From NCBI GenBank assembly GCA_015059045.1, contig SVBD01000003.1:27507-91506 (forward strand): a stretch of DNA of 64,000 nucleotides. Direction: 5' to 3'. The position numbers were made by a program, and so were the translations under genes. The notes beneath the pieces are model-generated. The model did not search any database, was not told the origin of the DNA, and saw only the letters and a list, made by a program, of their open reading frames with translations. Of the stretch, positions 21,201 to 29,748 are shown piece after piece; position 1 is the stretch's first letter; every line of letters begins with the position of its first letter. Source of the stretch: Erysipelotrichaceae bacterium. Lineage in GTDB: Bacteria > Bacillota_I > Bacilli_A > RFN20 > CAG-449.

Positions 21201-21955
21201 ATGTTGTATCTTGGGCAGAAGGTGTTGTACCAGTTATGCCAGATCACGACGTAACATTAGTTGTTAATAAAGTAAATAACGTATTCCAATTAACATTTAA
21301 GTTTGATGGTAAAGTTGTTTCATCTCAAACATTAAAATATGGTGATGAAGTTGACGTCCCATCACTTGAAGGATTCACAAAAGAAGGTTATGCATTTGTC
21401 GGTTGGGATATTAAAGTTCCAGCAACAATGCCTGCTAAGAATGTAGAAATCAATGCAGTATTTGAAATTTGTAAATACACAATTACAGTAGTTGATCAAA
21501 ACGGTAACTTAGTTGCTAAATATGAAAACTTACCATTTGGTGCAACAGTTGAATTACCAACAGTTGAAAATTACTTAATTTCATGGAAAAACGAAAATAG
21601 TAATATCGTTCCTGCTAAAGATGCAACAATCGAAGTAGTTAAAGTATTAGATGTTGAAAAATTCGAAGAATTAGCTGATGCAGTTATCAATGCAAGTACA
21701 ATCGAAGATAAATTTGCTGCTGTTAAGGCTTGGAATGAATTTATTAGTTTATTTGATGAAAGTGAATTAACTGATGCAGATATCTCTAGTTTAATTCGTG
21801 ATGTAAAAGCAGTTATTGATACACATAATAGTCGTGTTGATACTCTTGAAAAAGATTTAAATAATGCAAGAACATTAGCTAACTGGGTAATTTATGGATT
21901 ATCAATTGTCAGCGTAGCTGCAGTAGCATTTGTTGCTAAAAGGAGGATCTTCTAA
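15248..21955 (+). CDS. Giant surface protein: signal peptide, NAGPA/phosphodiester glycosidase domain, Ig-like and carbohydrate-binding-like middle region, about 20 InlB/Listeria-Bacteroides-type repeats, C-terminal TM anchor
   Basis: PRTAIGITADGDVVTYVVEGR...VNLDGGGSSTA typical of NAGPA; repeated GYTFxGWD..MP / GYTxxWAEG..MPDxDVTL modules; C-terminal NWVIYGLSIVSVAAVAFVAKRRIF. GTG start behind AGGATAGGAG. Confidence 0.9.
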   Translation: MKRLKRFLLIPLASLFGLSVMVAGDNGISAHADNYTANWGTHELVQQSDYDLRDGATESQFISYGPSAVGKVWYSRSVANYYDLDKVTVLTSYAGYDSLLKQGTYSASTVKDQIDYVTENLGYDVIGGINGSAFNTANGAPNMGLMINGVEYCPGNYFSHGFFGILKHEETGHQRAVIGRSSEYAGFRDGTTTSRVENGVTVDYTGYKLWQAIGAWYDAILIEDGQICGPETWNEEHPRTAIGITADGDVVTYVVEGRNGNRAGGMSLYNMATVMKELGCVYAVNLDGGGSSTALSKHAGENFYRNGIQGAYGADRSVGDAILFVSTESMTDTGTEEPDTTFNKAHILPNNELFVVGTTIEFEATGSNAYGDPVALPEGLVWELDETKSTANIGTIDPETGVFTANGTTSGNVYVNLKDGETIVGSTKVDLAWPDWSYSEAFSTNFTLGLGETKELPFTLYPGANEGNKALGISTWRPMNVQENDLEWNVPNGCSMKVNEEGTFYLQAGQVPVIDGKVSIKQVKATGQTNIMTKVATVSIGKAPTLLYDFEDTEWLNQWAAGGNSQSKKMYKTTDPNEVLFGSGAMAIDYDMSNGNYIGGMDPNKLNNRTVTFYNDKQGFTPVIPADAKYVGMWVFFPEGLDGCWFRITLQGYKTDGSGNLATAATTMSDFVSMPKNPKVDMGIQGSGEWRFYYTEIGWDTRYGKAWEGIQGPYGFYSCQVMWSAFADTALGYDYNQPDGNTPEEIAANKEIARQKVEESFEKAKIGTILVDNVMALYGAPTKDMLNPYYDNINVTENEDKYSLSLNLKDEDRFDSDKAAALKYQESTTLGQLQSTSGLDYSTLEVYLNGELLSSDKYTVNQETGLLTINEVESLVAGTTVRVVILDQFTNKLDRTSTLRSLTIKSGEDGEVQETHLFWDREAITGLELPEPNERAGHHFVGWDKDIPSVMPNSDVVITAQYEPNLHNVIINDANGVPVAFYENVPFGSTIQLPTVEGYTYSWAEGVSNIMPDNDVTLTVNKTVNTHTYKVIYNGETLLEETVNYNSLLTLPSVAGKSKEGHTFIGWDRIVTRMPDSDVTINAVFSVNNYPVTIKYDEDVVATLSLPYGSTIALPELETVGYSYAWAEGANTVVPAQAHTVQVVKVINKHTVTINDQNGTLIKTLENVEFGSTIALPEAPEGYTFAWAEGTVTVLPDNDVTLVVNVTVNEYNLVIKDALSNVYFEGNVAYGSEIKLPEEVGYTFAWDEAEVPATMPASAKELLVTKTINKHTVTINDQNGTLIKTLENVEFNSTIALPEAPEGYTFAWAEGTVTVLPDNDVTLVVNVTVNEYNLVIKDALSNVYFEGNVAYGSEIKLPAEVGYTFAWVEEEVPATMPASAKELLVIRTANVHKFTVVYDEETIVDEDVAFGTTLNLPDHSSYSKVGHTFAGWDVEVPATMPDADVVVTAKFTVNKYTVQVVDENGTLYAYLLQDYNTVIALPEIEGYKVTWKDGIEEKLVPVDGGIFEIETEINSHTLTFIVDGEVFSSSTLEYNASIVYPNYSTIVNSKVGYTFIGWDKVISNMPDSEVTITAVFVANKHDVTFVDADGNVVAEAKDVAYGSEIALPVKEGYTITWAEGTENVTMPNNDVELTVVVTTNKYKLTFVFNGEEIVSEDVEYGAAIAAPSLEGHAKEGYTFLRWDAVIPATMPANELTFTAEFVINRVTVTFVDQNGEVLSEIVDVRYGDPISLPTELGYEIKWPEGVEAVTTAPGVDTVYTLDKIAHFHKLIIVDQDGEEVEVHEEVAYESEIALPVKEGYTITWAEGVVPVMPNEDTTLRVNVVANKYKVSFYFGEILLSSEEVAYGEVINVPSTKDYYKEGYTFVGWDDEIPELMIADELEFHAEFVINSYQAVIINVQDNIVVKFLLDVEYGSKIDLPTQEGYTYAWAEDETGIMPDHDALLYVTKTINTHDVTINDSEGNLVAKYESVAYGSTIELPVVDGYVVSWAEGVVPVMPDHDVTLVVNKVNNVFQLTFKFDGKVVSSQTLKYGDEVDVPSLEGFTKEGYAFVGWDIKVPATMPAKNVEINAVFEICKYTITVVDQNGNLVAKYENLPFGATVELPTVENYLISWKNENSNIVPAKDATIEVVKVLDVEKFEELADAVINASTIEDKFAAVKAWNEFISLFDESELTDADISSLIRDVKAVIDTHNSRVDTLEKDLNNARTLANWVIYGLSIVSVAAVAFVAKRRIF
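18686..19411 (+). repeat. Near-identical 363-bp tandem duplication (two protein modules per unit) inside the giant surface protein gene
   Basis: 18686-19048 and 19049-19411 align with only a few substitutions; the antisense ORFs at 18715 and 19078 are also offset by 363 bp. Confidence 0.95.
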
Positions 21956-22515
21956 TGAAAAAAGCTAAATTATTAACATTAAGTGTTTTATCTCTTTTCA
22001 CTTTAACTCTTGCTTCTTGTGGAGAAGAAAACGCTCCAACTAAAGAAGAATTAGTATTAAATGCATACAACAATGTATTAGCAACATGTAAAACGGTTGA
22101 ACAAACAATTACAATTTCACATGAAGGTTTAGTTTATGCAACAGAAGAAATTACTATTAACACAAGAAACGGTTCAAAAACAACTGTTACAAAAGTGGCT
22201 AATAGTTTAGATTCTGATACTCCATGGACAGAAACTTCTGAATACGAAGTTGTTGATTTAAGTAAAGCAAATCAAAAATTAGAAGTGTCTATGTTCACTT
22301 CATTGACTGCTAACGAATCATTACATGTAGTAGGAAAAATTAGTAATGAATCAGTGTACAATATATTTGGTTTAGATTCAAATGATATTTCTGGATTTGT
22401 TTATGTTGATATCAGAGTTTCTTCTTATACAAATATTGTAGTCCAAGAAGTTGTTGTTGAATATGAATCTGTAACTGGAAACGATGTAGAAGTCGTTACT
22501 ACATACTTATACTAA
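21955..22515 (+). CDS. Small lipoprotein, probably co-translated with the giant surface protein
   Basis: Lipobox TLTLASCGEE; TAATG overlap with the upstream stop. Confidence 0.75.
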   Translation: MKKAKLLTLSVLSLFTLTLASCGEENAPTKEELVLNAYNNVLATCKTVEQTITISHEGLVYATEEITINTRNGSKTTVTKVANSLDSDTPWTETSEYEVVDLSKANQKLEVSMFTSLTANESLHVVGKISNESVYNIFGLDSNDISGFVYVDIRVSSYTNIVVQEVVVEYESVTGNDVEVVTTYLY

Positions 22516-22531
22516 TTAAATCTAACAATTT

Positions 22532-22562
22532 AAGTGAGTGGTGAAAATCACTCACTTTTTTA
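22532..22562 (+). terminator. Rho-independent terminator
   Basis: AAGTGAGTG-gtgaaaat-CACTCACTTTTTT. Confidence 0.85.
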
Positions 22563-22578
22563 TTGTAATAATTAACAT

Positions 22579-22618
22579 AAAAAAAGAAGATAAGTAAGTT
22601 AGTTTATCTTCTTTTTTA
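22579..22618 (-). terminator. Terminator of the minus-strand CotH gene (symmetrical hairpin)
   Basis: AAAAAAGAAGATAA-gtaagttagt-TTATCTTCTTTTTT. Confidence 0.75.
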
Positions 22619-24607
22619 TTGGAATTCTTCATTTATAAATGTATAGTGATTTTTATCTTGGAATAATTCATCTAAGTATTGATAACGAGATGTTAAACTA
22701 TATAGTACGTAATTATATTGATCAACAAAGAGATTTTCAATTGGAATATAGTTAGCAGACCCACCCAATTGATAATAATATTCATACCATTTCTGATAAT
22801 TTCTATAGCCAGCATCTTTGATATATGAATAATATTCTTTTATATCTCTTAATGTCATGTTATAAGCTTCTTTTAAGCCATTCCACGCATTAATAACTTC
22901 CATGTATATATCTTTATTCTGAATTAAATAAATCATCCAGTCAAAGCTAAAATCCTTAGAGTCTCTTTTTAATAGAAAGAATTTATCAACTAATAAGAAC
23001 TCTTTATCTACAGCAGGGTTGCTAGTCCAACTTGAGAAACACCAATCAAAGTCCCATACAGGGCCGAAAGTCAATGTTCCACCTTGTGGTCGATATAAAT
23101 AACCACTTTTCCAGTTTGAATCGATATTGACCATCAATTCATTTATTAATACATATTCATAGAAGCTATTCATATCTAAGTATTTAGAAACTTTTTCAAT
23201 ATCTTTTACTTTAATGTATTCATAAAGGGTATTTATATAATTGTAAATATAATCAAATTGTTCTTTAGTAGGATTTGAAGGATATTTAATGATGTAATTA
23301 GTAATACCAACAGTAAAATAATTAACTCCATATATACCTTCTCCGTCTTTATCTCTTTCTAAAAGGAAAGGAACATCATTTGAATCAATATTATCAACTT
23401 TAATAGGAATTCTACTTTCTTTTTTAGCTTCGATTTGATCTGTCAATAAGTAAACACCTTGATATACACCATTAAGTTCTAACTCGACATGTTTTAATGT
23501 GTGATTGAAATCTAAGTGTTTTGCATAATTAGCAAGAGTTAAAGCAGTGTAATTTCTAATTAAAGAAGGATCTAGATAATCCGCGAGTAATACCCACTCT
23601 TTATTTGCTTCTGAACCGAAGAATGAAACCGGATCATTAAATTTTAATTTATATGGTTTTTTGAAATAAGTAGATGTAGAATTTCCTCTTAATTTAATAA
23701 AGCAATCTTGATTAGAAATATTGTCATTAGTTACTAAATTAATGCTTCCTTGAGAATACATGTCCTTACTCAATGTTGATCCATCGGTAATGTTTACACT
23801 TATAAAAGGCAAATCTAAATTAGAATTATCTAATTTATATACAGCATATAATGTAACTTCCTTATTGTTTGTAGGGTTTTTATAAGGTAGAGAAATTAAG
23901 TTACTTATATCATTTTTATTTAATGACCATCCTAAAAATTTATATCCAATTTTAGTGGTATCTATTTCTAAATCCGCTTGAATTCCTTGTTGGAAATATT
24001 TTATTTCTTGGCCTAAATCATAAGTAAACCAAGTAATAAATTGCCCACCTTCAACTCTAAAATCTATATCTTGATTAATGTTTCCAAAATAGAAATTATA
24101 GTTAGTATTTGTTTGATAAGATCCAAGAAAATTATCTGGTAAAACTTCAATATCGTTTGCAAAGAACTTTATATCCGATAAGTCATATCCTCCCCAGAAT
24201 TTAATAGTGAATGAATATGATTTTCCTGGATCAACAATATTACTTTTTATAGGGGTAAACCATTCAAAGAGATCATCATTATTAATAATATCAATGGAAT
24301 ATGAATCTTTTTTAATTATTTCAAAAGTAATATTTAAATCAGATTGAACATCACTAATTAGGTATGAGCCATTTATTAATGAAACTTCTTTTCCATTAGC
24401 GTAAACAATTATTTTATTATTTGTATGATCGTTAGAATAATCAAGTTTGAAAATATAATCTTCGTTTGCTTTAACTTTATTATCGCCAATTATTTTAATG
24501 CTAGTATCTTCAAAATTAACATTATAAAACTTATCATTAGCGCAACTTACTAATGATAGAGTATTTAATATAAGTAAAGCGTTTAAAAATAATAGTTTCT
24601 TTTTCAT
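22616..24607 (-). CDS. CotH-like lipoprotein with InlB-like repeat
   Basis: Lipobox SLVSCAND; GYKFLGWSLNK repeat; CotH core CFIKLRGNSTSTYFKKPYKLKFNDP, GVYLLTDQIEAKKESRIPIK, FGPVWDFDWCF. Confidence 0.9.
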   Translation of the reverse strand: MKKKLLFLNALLILNTLSLVSCANDKFYNVNFEDTSIKIIGDNKVKANEDYIFKLDYSNDHTNNKIIVYANGKEVSLINGSYLISDVQSDLNITFEIIKKDSYSIDIINNDDLFEWFTPIKSNIVDPGKSYSFTIKFWGGYDLSDIKFFANDIEVLPDNFLGSYQTNTNYNFYFGNINQDIDFRVEGGQFITWFTYDLGQEIKYFQQGIQADLEIDTTKIGYKFLGWSLNKNDISNLISLPYKNPTNNKEVTLYAVYKLDNSNLDLPFISVNITDGSTLSKDMYSQGSINLVTNDNISNQDCFIKLRGNSTSTYFKKPYKLKFNDPVSFFGSEANKEWVLLADYLDPSLIRNYTALTLANYAKHLDFNHTLKHVELELNGVYQGVYLLTDQIEAKKESRIPIKVDNIDSNDVPFLLERDKDGEGIYGVNYFTVGITNYIIKYPSNPTKEQFDYIYNYINTLYEYIKVKDIEKVSKYLDMNSFYEYVLINELMVNIDSNWKSGYLYRPQGGTLTFGPVWDFDWCFSSWTSNPAVDKEFLLVDKFFLLKRDSKDFSFDWMIYLIQNKDIYMEVINAWNGLKEAYNMTLRDIKEYYSYIKDAGYRNYQKWYEYYYQLGGSANYIPIENLFVDQYNYVLYSLTSRYQYLDELFQDKNHYTFINEEFQ

Positions 24608-27207
24608 TATCCCACTAAGATATCTCTATTTTTTTCCTTTTCTTTTAATTCTTTTTCTTCTTGTAATCTTTTTTCGCGAAGAATTTTATTCTTAGCGCGC
24701 ACTTTTTCTCTTTTAATTTTGGCTTTTTCTTTTTCTTTAGCTTCTAATTTTAATTCTTTTTCTTTTTTAGCTTTTAATTTAGCCTTTTCTTTAGCTTTAT
24801 TTTTTTCTTCATCGATTCTAAATAATTTCATAAAAATTTTCTTAAAGAATAATTTTGGATTTGTCATTAGGAAGAAATAAGCGCGATATAGTTTTCCTTT
24901 ATCTTGTAGTAGCAAGCCGTATAATTGGTCTTTTTCTACAAACTTTGTATCGATAAGAACATATCTTTTATCAGTGATATTGAAATAGTTATCAGGATGA
25001 TCACTAGCAAAGTAATTTCTAGTTAATGAACGATTTACATGTTGATAGGAAATATCCATTACTTGTGCAAGAAGATTATTTTCGCTTCTTTCAACTTTTC
25101 CTGAAGCAATATCATCAATAAATTCTTTCCATGCTTTTATAAAGTTAAATTTACTAACATCTTCAATTTTCTTTCTTGCAGCTTGACCCATTTCATGACG
25201 AAGTTTATCATTGCCTAATACTTTAATGATATTGTTCGCTAATAAATAAGGGCTAAGTTGAGGAGAAGATAAAGAACAATTAGCATCTTTTAATAATTCT
25301 ACATATGGTAAGTCATATAGTACAATTGGTAAACCATAGCTCATTGCTTCTCCAATAACCATTGGATATACTTCATAAGATGAAGTCATTAATAACATTG
25401 AACAAGCAGAGTAATAACGTTCAACTTGACTAGAGAAGCCGTGTAATATGACATTGCCTTCTAAATTATTCTTTTTAATTAATTTTTGCAAATACTTTTT
25501 ATCGCTTTCTTTTTCACCTGTACCAACGATATGAAGTTTAGCTTCAGGGATAGCTTTAACTACATATTTCATCGCTTCAACAGCTTGATCTGGACACTTT
25601 TGACGATAATCTAATCTACCAACCCACAAAATATCTTTATTATCCAATTTAGAAGGTTTAGCGCTTCTTAAATTAAATGTTAAAGGGTTAGGTATATATC
25701 TTGCACGAACACCCATTTCTTTCCAGGTATACTCTTCAGCAGTTGTAATTGTTTGTACTGCATCACACATTGAATAGATTTTTCTTTTTGAAGCCATGTA
25801 TGGATCTTTTGCAAGTAAAGTAGAACTATACCAATCGTGAGTTGTAATACAAATTGGGATATTTAAACTTTTACAAATTAAAATTTCGTTTGCTAAATAT
25901 AGAGCAACAGAAGCTTGATAAAGAACAAGGTCAACATTATTTCTAATTAAACGAAGTTTAAATTCTTTAGCGTGATTTAAATATGCTTCTTTTGAAACAT
26001 AATCAGAAGGTGGTAATGTTTCAATGATTACTTCTTTTGGTAATTTATAGTCTAATTTTTTAGAAATCTTTTCAGTGAAGAAGACAACTCTATATCCCAT
26101 TTTAATTAATAGAGGAATAATTTTACTAACAACTCTTTCAACACCACCATTTGACATACGGTAGTAGAAGATACCGATAGTTTTGATGTCTTTTTTTGTT
26201 TTTTGAGAAACAAAGTTTGAGTTATAAATTTTAGTAATTAATTGCTCTTGGCTATATTCATTAATTTTAGTTAAACTTGTAATGAAATCCATTACATCGT
26301 AATGCTTCATAAAAGCATCAAAAGCTTGTCCTCCATCTCTTTCATCAACATCGATAACAAACTTTGCAACCAAATCAATTAATGTTTTCTCTTTTAAATT
26401 TAAATAGATATTTTGTAACCATTCAAAAGTATCTAAATTATTACTTTTAATAAAGTCTCTAATACCATTTAAAGCAACGCTTTGCTCTAAGTGGGCAATA
26501 TATGATTTTAAATTCATTCCTGAAGTAGAAACACCTGTTCCATAGTTATAATTGATTAACTTATCAGGAATTGATCTAAAACTATTAGCGTAGAAAGAAA
26601 TAAAGAAATAAATCATCATATCTTCTGACATTACACAACGTTTTTCAGGAATAAACTTGGCGATTTTCTTGACTAATTCTGCGCGATAGATTTTGGTCCA
26701 TACATTCCAGTTGTATCTTCTATGAACGTAACAATCACCTAAAATTTCTGTTTTTGACAATTTAAATTTTCCCGCTTTAAAGAATTTTTTAGCTTCTTTG
26801 TGAAATCCTTTATTAACGTATTTATCAGCGATGACGTTAGCTCCGAAATGGATAATGTCAACATCGTATTCGGTAATGTTTTTATATGCCACTTCACATG
26901 CGTTTGGTTCTAGTGTATCATCACTATCTAAAAACATAATATAATCGCCTGTTGCAGCATTAATAGCGTGATATCTAGCTCTAGCTAACCCTTGATTTTT
27001 TTCACATGTAATTACTTTAATATTTTCGTATTTTTCTTGATACTCATTTAGAATTAGCGCCGAAGAATCACTACTTCCATCATTAACACAAATTATTTCA
27101 ATGTCTTTTAAAGATTGTTTGATAACACTATCTAAACAAGATTTTAAGTATTTTTCTGTATTATATACAGGAATCAATACTGATATTTTATATTTATTTA
27201 CTGCCAT
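24607..27207 (-). CDS. Two-domain glycosyltransferase (GT2 + GT4) with Lys/Glu-rich C-terminal tail
   Basis: N-terminal SVLIPVYNTEKYLKSCLDSVIKQSLKDIEIICVNDGSSD ... DYIMFLDSDD (GT2); C-terminal DILWVGRLDYRQKCPDQAVEAMKYV...YEVYPMVIGEAMSYGLPIVLYD (GT4). Confidence 0.92.
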   Translation of the reverse strand: MAVNKYKISVLIPVYNTEKYLKSCLDSVIKQSLKDIEIICVNDGSSDSSALILNEYQEKYENIKVITCEKNQGLARARYHAINAATGDYIMFLDSDDTLEPNACEVAYKNITEYDVDIIHFGANVIADKYVNKGFHKEAKKFFKAGKFKLSKTEILGDCYVHRRYNWNVWTKIYRAELVKKIAKFIPEKRCVMSEDMMIYFFISFYANSFRSIPDKLINYNYGTGVSTSGMNLKSYIAHLEQSVALNGIRDFIKSNNLDTFEWLQNIYLNLKEKTLIDLVAKFVIDVDERDGGQAFDAFMKHYDVMDFITSLTKINEYSQEQLITKIYNSNFVSQKTKKDIKTIGIFYYRMSNGGVERVVSKIIPLLIKMGYRVVFFTEKISKKLDYKLPKEVIIETLPPSDYVSKEAYLNHAKEFKLRLIRNNVDLVLYQASVALYLANEILICKSLNIPICITTHDWYSSTLLAKDPYMASKRKIYSMCDAVQTITTAEEYTWKEMGVRARYIPNPLTFNLRSAKPSKLDNKDILWVGRLDYRQKCPDQAVEAMKYVVKAIPEAKLHIVGTGEKESDKKYLQKLIKKNNLEGNVILHGFSSQVERYYSACSMLLMTSSYEVYPMVIGEAMSYGLPIVLYDLPYVELLKDANCSLSSPQLSPYLLANNIIKVLGNDKLRHEMGQAARKKIEDVSKFNFIKAWKEFIDDIASGKVERSENNLLAQVMDISYQHVNRSLTRNYFASDHPDNYFNITDKRYVLIDTKFVEKDQLYGLLLQDKGKLYRAYFFLMTNPKLFFKKIFMKLFRIDEEKNKAKEKAKLKAKKEKELKLEAKEKEKAKIKREKVRAKNKILREKRLQEEKELKEKEKNRDILVG

Positions 27208-27218
27208 AATAATTCCCC

Positions 27219-29540
27219 TTAAATTCTAATTCTTCCTTTTCGGATCGCCGCTTTATATCCATAGCGTTTTATGTATATTCTAATTTTTTTAATTGTTTGC
27301 TTGAATCCGAATTTTTTAAAATATCTAAATAAGTTAGTGATTAATAGTGTTTTCTTTTTGAATAAAACACCATCTTTTGGATAATTGTAATGTCTATACA
27401 TTATTTCGAAGAAAATTGCTAAATCTTCATTTGTGGTATGAGTTCTTTGATTTGCTTCTAAATTTATGAATGCCTCTTTCCATAGTGATGAAATATCAAT
27501 CTTGGATGATTCATTAATATATTCTAATGCAAGTAAACCTAAATTATTTCTTTTTTCTTCGTTTGTTATTAGATTCATTATTTCTTGCGCTGTTTGTTTA
27601 ATATTATTTGGTTGAACGCTTATTACTGAAGGATTATTTCTAACCATTTCAACATAAGGCATATCGTATGCAATAACAGGTAAACCATAGCTCAACGCTT
27701 CTGAAAGAACCATCGGATAAACTTCATAAGTAGAAGTCATAATTAACATATCTGCTTTCCTATAGTATTCTTCCATATTTTTAGCGTGTGGAATCCAAGT
27801 AATGTTTTTATTTAAATTGTTATTTAAGATATATTTTTTGAATTCTCTTGCTTCTTTTTTGCTTGAAGTATTTCCTAACATTGTTAAATGAATATCAGGA
27901 ATAAAACGTTTAATTTCAAATAATATATAAATCATATCTAATGGATTTTTTTGTAGTCCATCGATTCGGCCAACCCATAGTAATTCTTTACCGGATTTTC
28001 GCTCTTTTGTTAATTTAGGTAAAGTGAAGGTTAATGGGTTAGGAATATATGTCGCATTAATATTTGATTGTATATATGCCTCTTTTTCAACGTTAGTAAT
28101 TGTTTGCACTAAATCAGTTAGTTTAAGCACTTGTGGTTTCCATGAGAAATGGAATCCACGATATAGTAATGGTGAAGTGATAAAGTCGTGAGTAGTGCAT
28201 GCAAAATAAATGCCAAGAGATTTAGCCATTAATAAGTCATATAACATAAATGGAGAATTAGATGCTTGATATAATACTAAATCAATGTTGTTGTCACTAA
28301 GAACTTTCTTAAATTCTTTTGCGTGTTTCATATATTCTTTGTTGTTAACAGAAATTGATGATGGGATGATTACTTTCTTACAACTTTCATTTAATTCAAA
28401 AGAATTTTCATCATCTTTTTCAATAATAAGCGTTAGTTTATATCCCATACTTTCAAACATAGGGATTAATTTAGACATAACGCGTTCCACGCCACTGCCA
28501 CTATATTTATAATAGAAAAGGGCGATATTTTTAATTTTACGATTTTCTGTTTTAAAGAAATTAGTCCCATATAATCTTTTTGAAGCTTGATATAAATCAT
28601 TTAAAATTAATAAACGTTCTACTATATCTTCAATTGGAATAAGTTTTGAAATTACATCAAAGCATCTAGGTGCATCGCTTTCTTTAACAGTGTACATAAA
28701 ATGCCATACTAAAACATTGCGATATTCTTCATAGAAATCTTCGATAAATCTTCTTCTATTGCCAGAATAAATGCCTAGTTCTTTATGAAACGAAATCATA
28801 TTGTCTATTGCAACGCTATTTCTTGCATAAGAGTCAAATATTTTTGTTAGTGATTCACTTGTTGAAACACCAGAACCGAAACGATAGTTATATAGTTTGT
28901 TTTTGATTCCATGATAACTCTTAGCAAAATAAGAGATCATTGAGTAAATAAACATATCTTCTGACATAATACATCTGACGTTAGGAATGAAAGGAGTGAT
29001 TTTTTTAACAATATCACTACGATAAATTTTATTCCAAACATTCCAACAATATTTTCTTTGAATATAGCAAGCATCAAAAATATTTTCGCCAGATAATTTT
29101 TTACAATAAGCATCGACGAATGATTGTTTATCTTGTAACTCCTTTTTATCAACTAAACCAAAAGGGATAATATTTGTTGAAAAGTGAAGAATATCAACTT
29201 GATGTTTTGTAATTGCTTTATAAGCAATTTCACAAGCATTAGGTTCTAGATAATCATCGCTATCTAAAAACATAATATAATCGCCAGTTGCAGCATTAAT
29301 AGCGTGATATCTTGCTCTAGCTAGACCTTCATTTTTTTCTAAAGTAATTATTTTTATGCGACTATCTTTTTGTCGGTATTCTTCTAAAATATATTTTGAT
29401 TTGTCACTACTTCCATCATTTACACAAATAATTTCAATTTCTTTTAAACTTTGGGCTAAGACGGAGTCCAAACATTCTTTTAGAAAGTTTTCTGTGTTAT
29501 ATACTGGGATGAGTAGTGAGATCTTAAATTTGTTTTCCAT
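27219..29540 (-). CDS. Two-domain glycosyltransferase (GT2 + GT4), paralogue of the neighbouring gene
   Basis: SLLIPVYNTENFLKECLDSVLAQSLKEIEIICVNDGSSD; ELLWVGRIDGLQKNPLDMIYIL...YEVYPMVLSEALSYGLPVIAYD. Confidence 0.92.
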   Translation of the reverse strand: MENKFKISLLIPVYNTENFLKECLDSVLAQSLKEIEIICVNDGSSDKSKYILEEYRQKDSRIKIITLEKNEGLARARYHAINAATGDYIMFLDSDDYLEPNACEIAYKAITKHQVDILHFSTNIIPFGLVDKKELQDKQSFVDAYCKKLSGENIFDACYIQRKYCWNVWNKIYRSDIVKKITPFIPNVRCIMSEDMFIYSMISYFAKSYHGIKNKLYNYRFGSGVSTSESLTKIFDSYARNSVAIDNMISFHKELGIYSGNRRRFIEDFYEEYRNVLVWHFMYTVKESDAPRCFDVISKLIPIEDIVERLLILNDLYQASKRLYGTNFFKTENRKIKNIALFYYKYSGSGVERVMSKLIPMFESMGYKLTLIIEKDDENSFELNESCKKVIIPSSISVNNKEYMKHAKEFKKVLSDNNIDLVLYQASNSPFMLYDLLMAKSLGIYFACTTHDFITSPLLYRGFHFSWKPQVLKLTDLVQTITNVEKEAYIQSNINATYIPNPLTFTLPKLTKERKSGKELLWVGRIDGLQKNPLDMIYILFEIKRFIPDIHLTMLGNTSSKKEAREFKKYILNNNLNKNITWIPHAKNMEEYYRKADMLIMTSTYEVYPMVLSEALSYGLPVIAYDMPYVEMVRNNPSVISVQPNNIKQTAQEIMNLITNEEKRNNLGLLALEYINESSKIDISSLWKEAFINLEANQRTHTTNEDLAIFFEIMYRHYNYPKDGVLFKKKTLLITNLFRYFKKFGFKQTIKKIRIYIKRYGYKAAIRKGRIRI

Positions 29541-29588
29541 AAATATATATTTCCTAAAATAATAATACAGTATTCAGTATTTTTAGTC

Positions 29589-29613
29589 AATCTAACAATA
29601 TATTTGTTAGATT
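29589..29613. promoter_or_regulatory. Perfect inverted repeat in divergent intergenic region (candidate operator)
   Basis: AATCTAACAA-tatat-TTGTTAGATT, no adjacent T-run. Confidence 0.5.
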
Positions 29614-29748
29614 TAATTTTAAATGGTAGTTTATGGAAAAGTAGTACAAAATAACTATCAAATAGAGGGGAAGAGTTTTATTGATTTATAGTGATTGAAT
29701 AATTTTATTAAAAATTATATAATGAATTAAACTCAAAGGAGTTTTTTG

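Noticed and set aside
28285-29562. Short ORFs 28285..28512 (+), 28937..29152 (-), 29356..29562 (+)
   Set aside because: Shadow frames of the GT2-GT4 gene.
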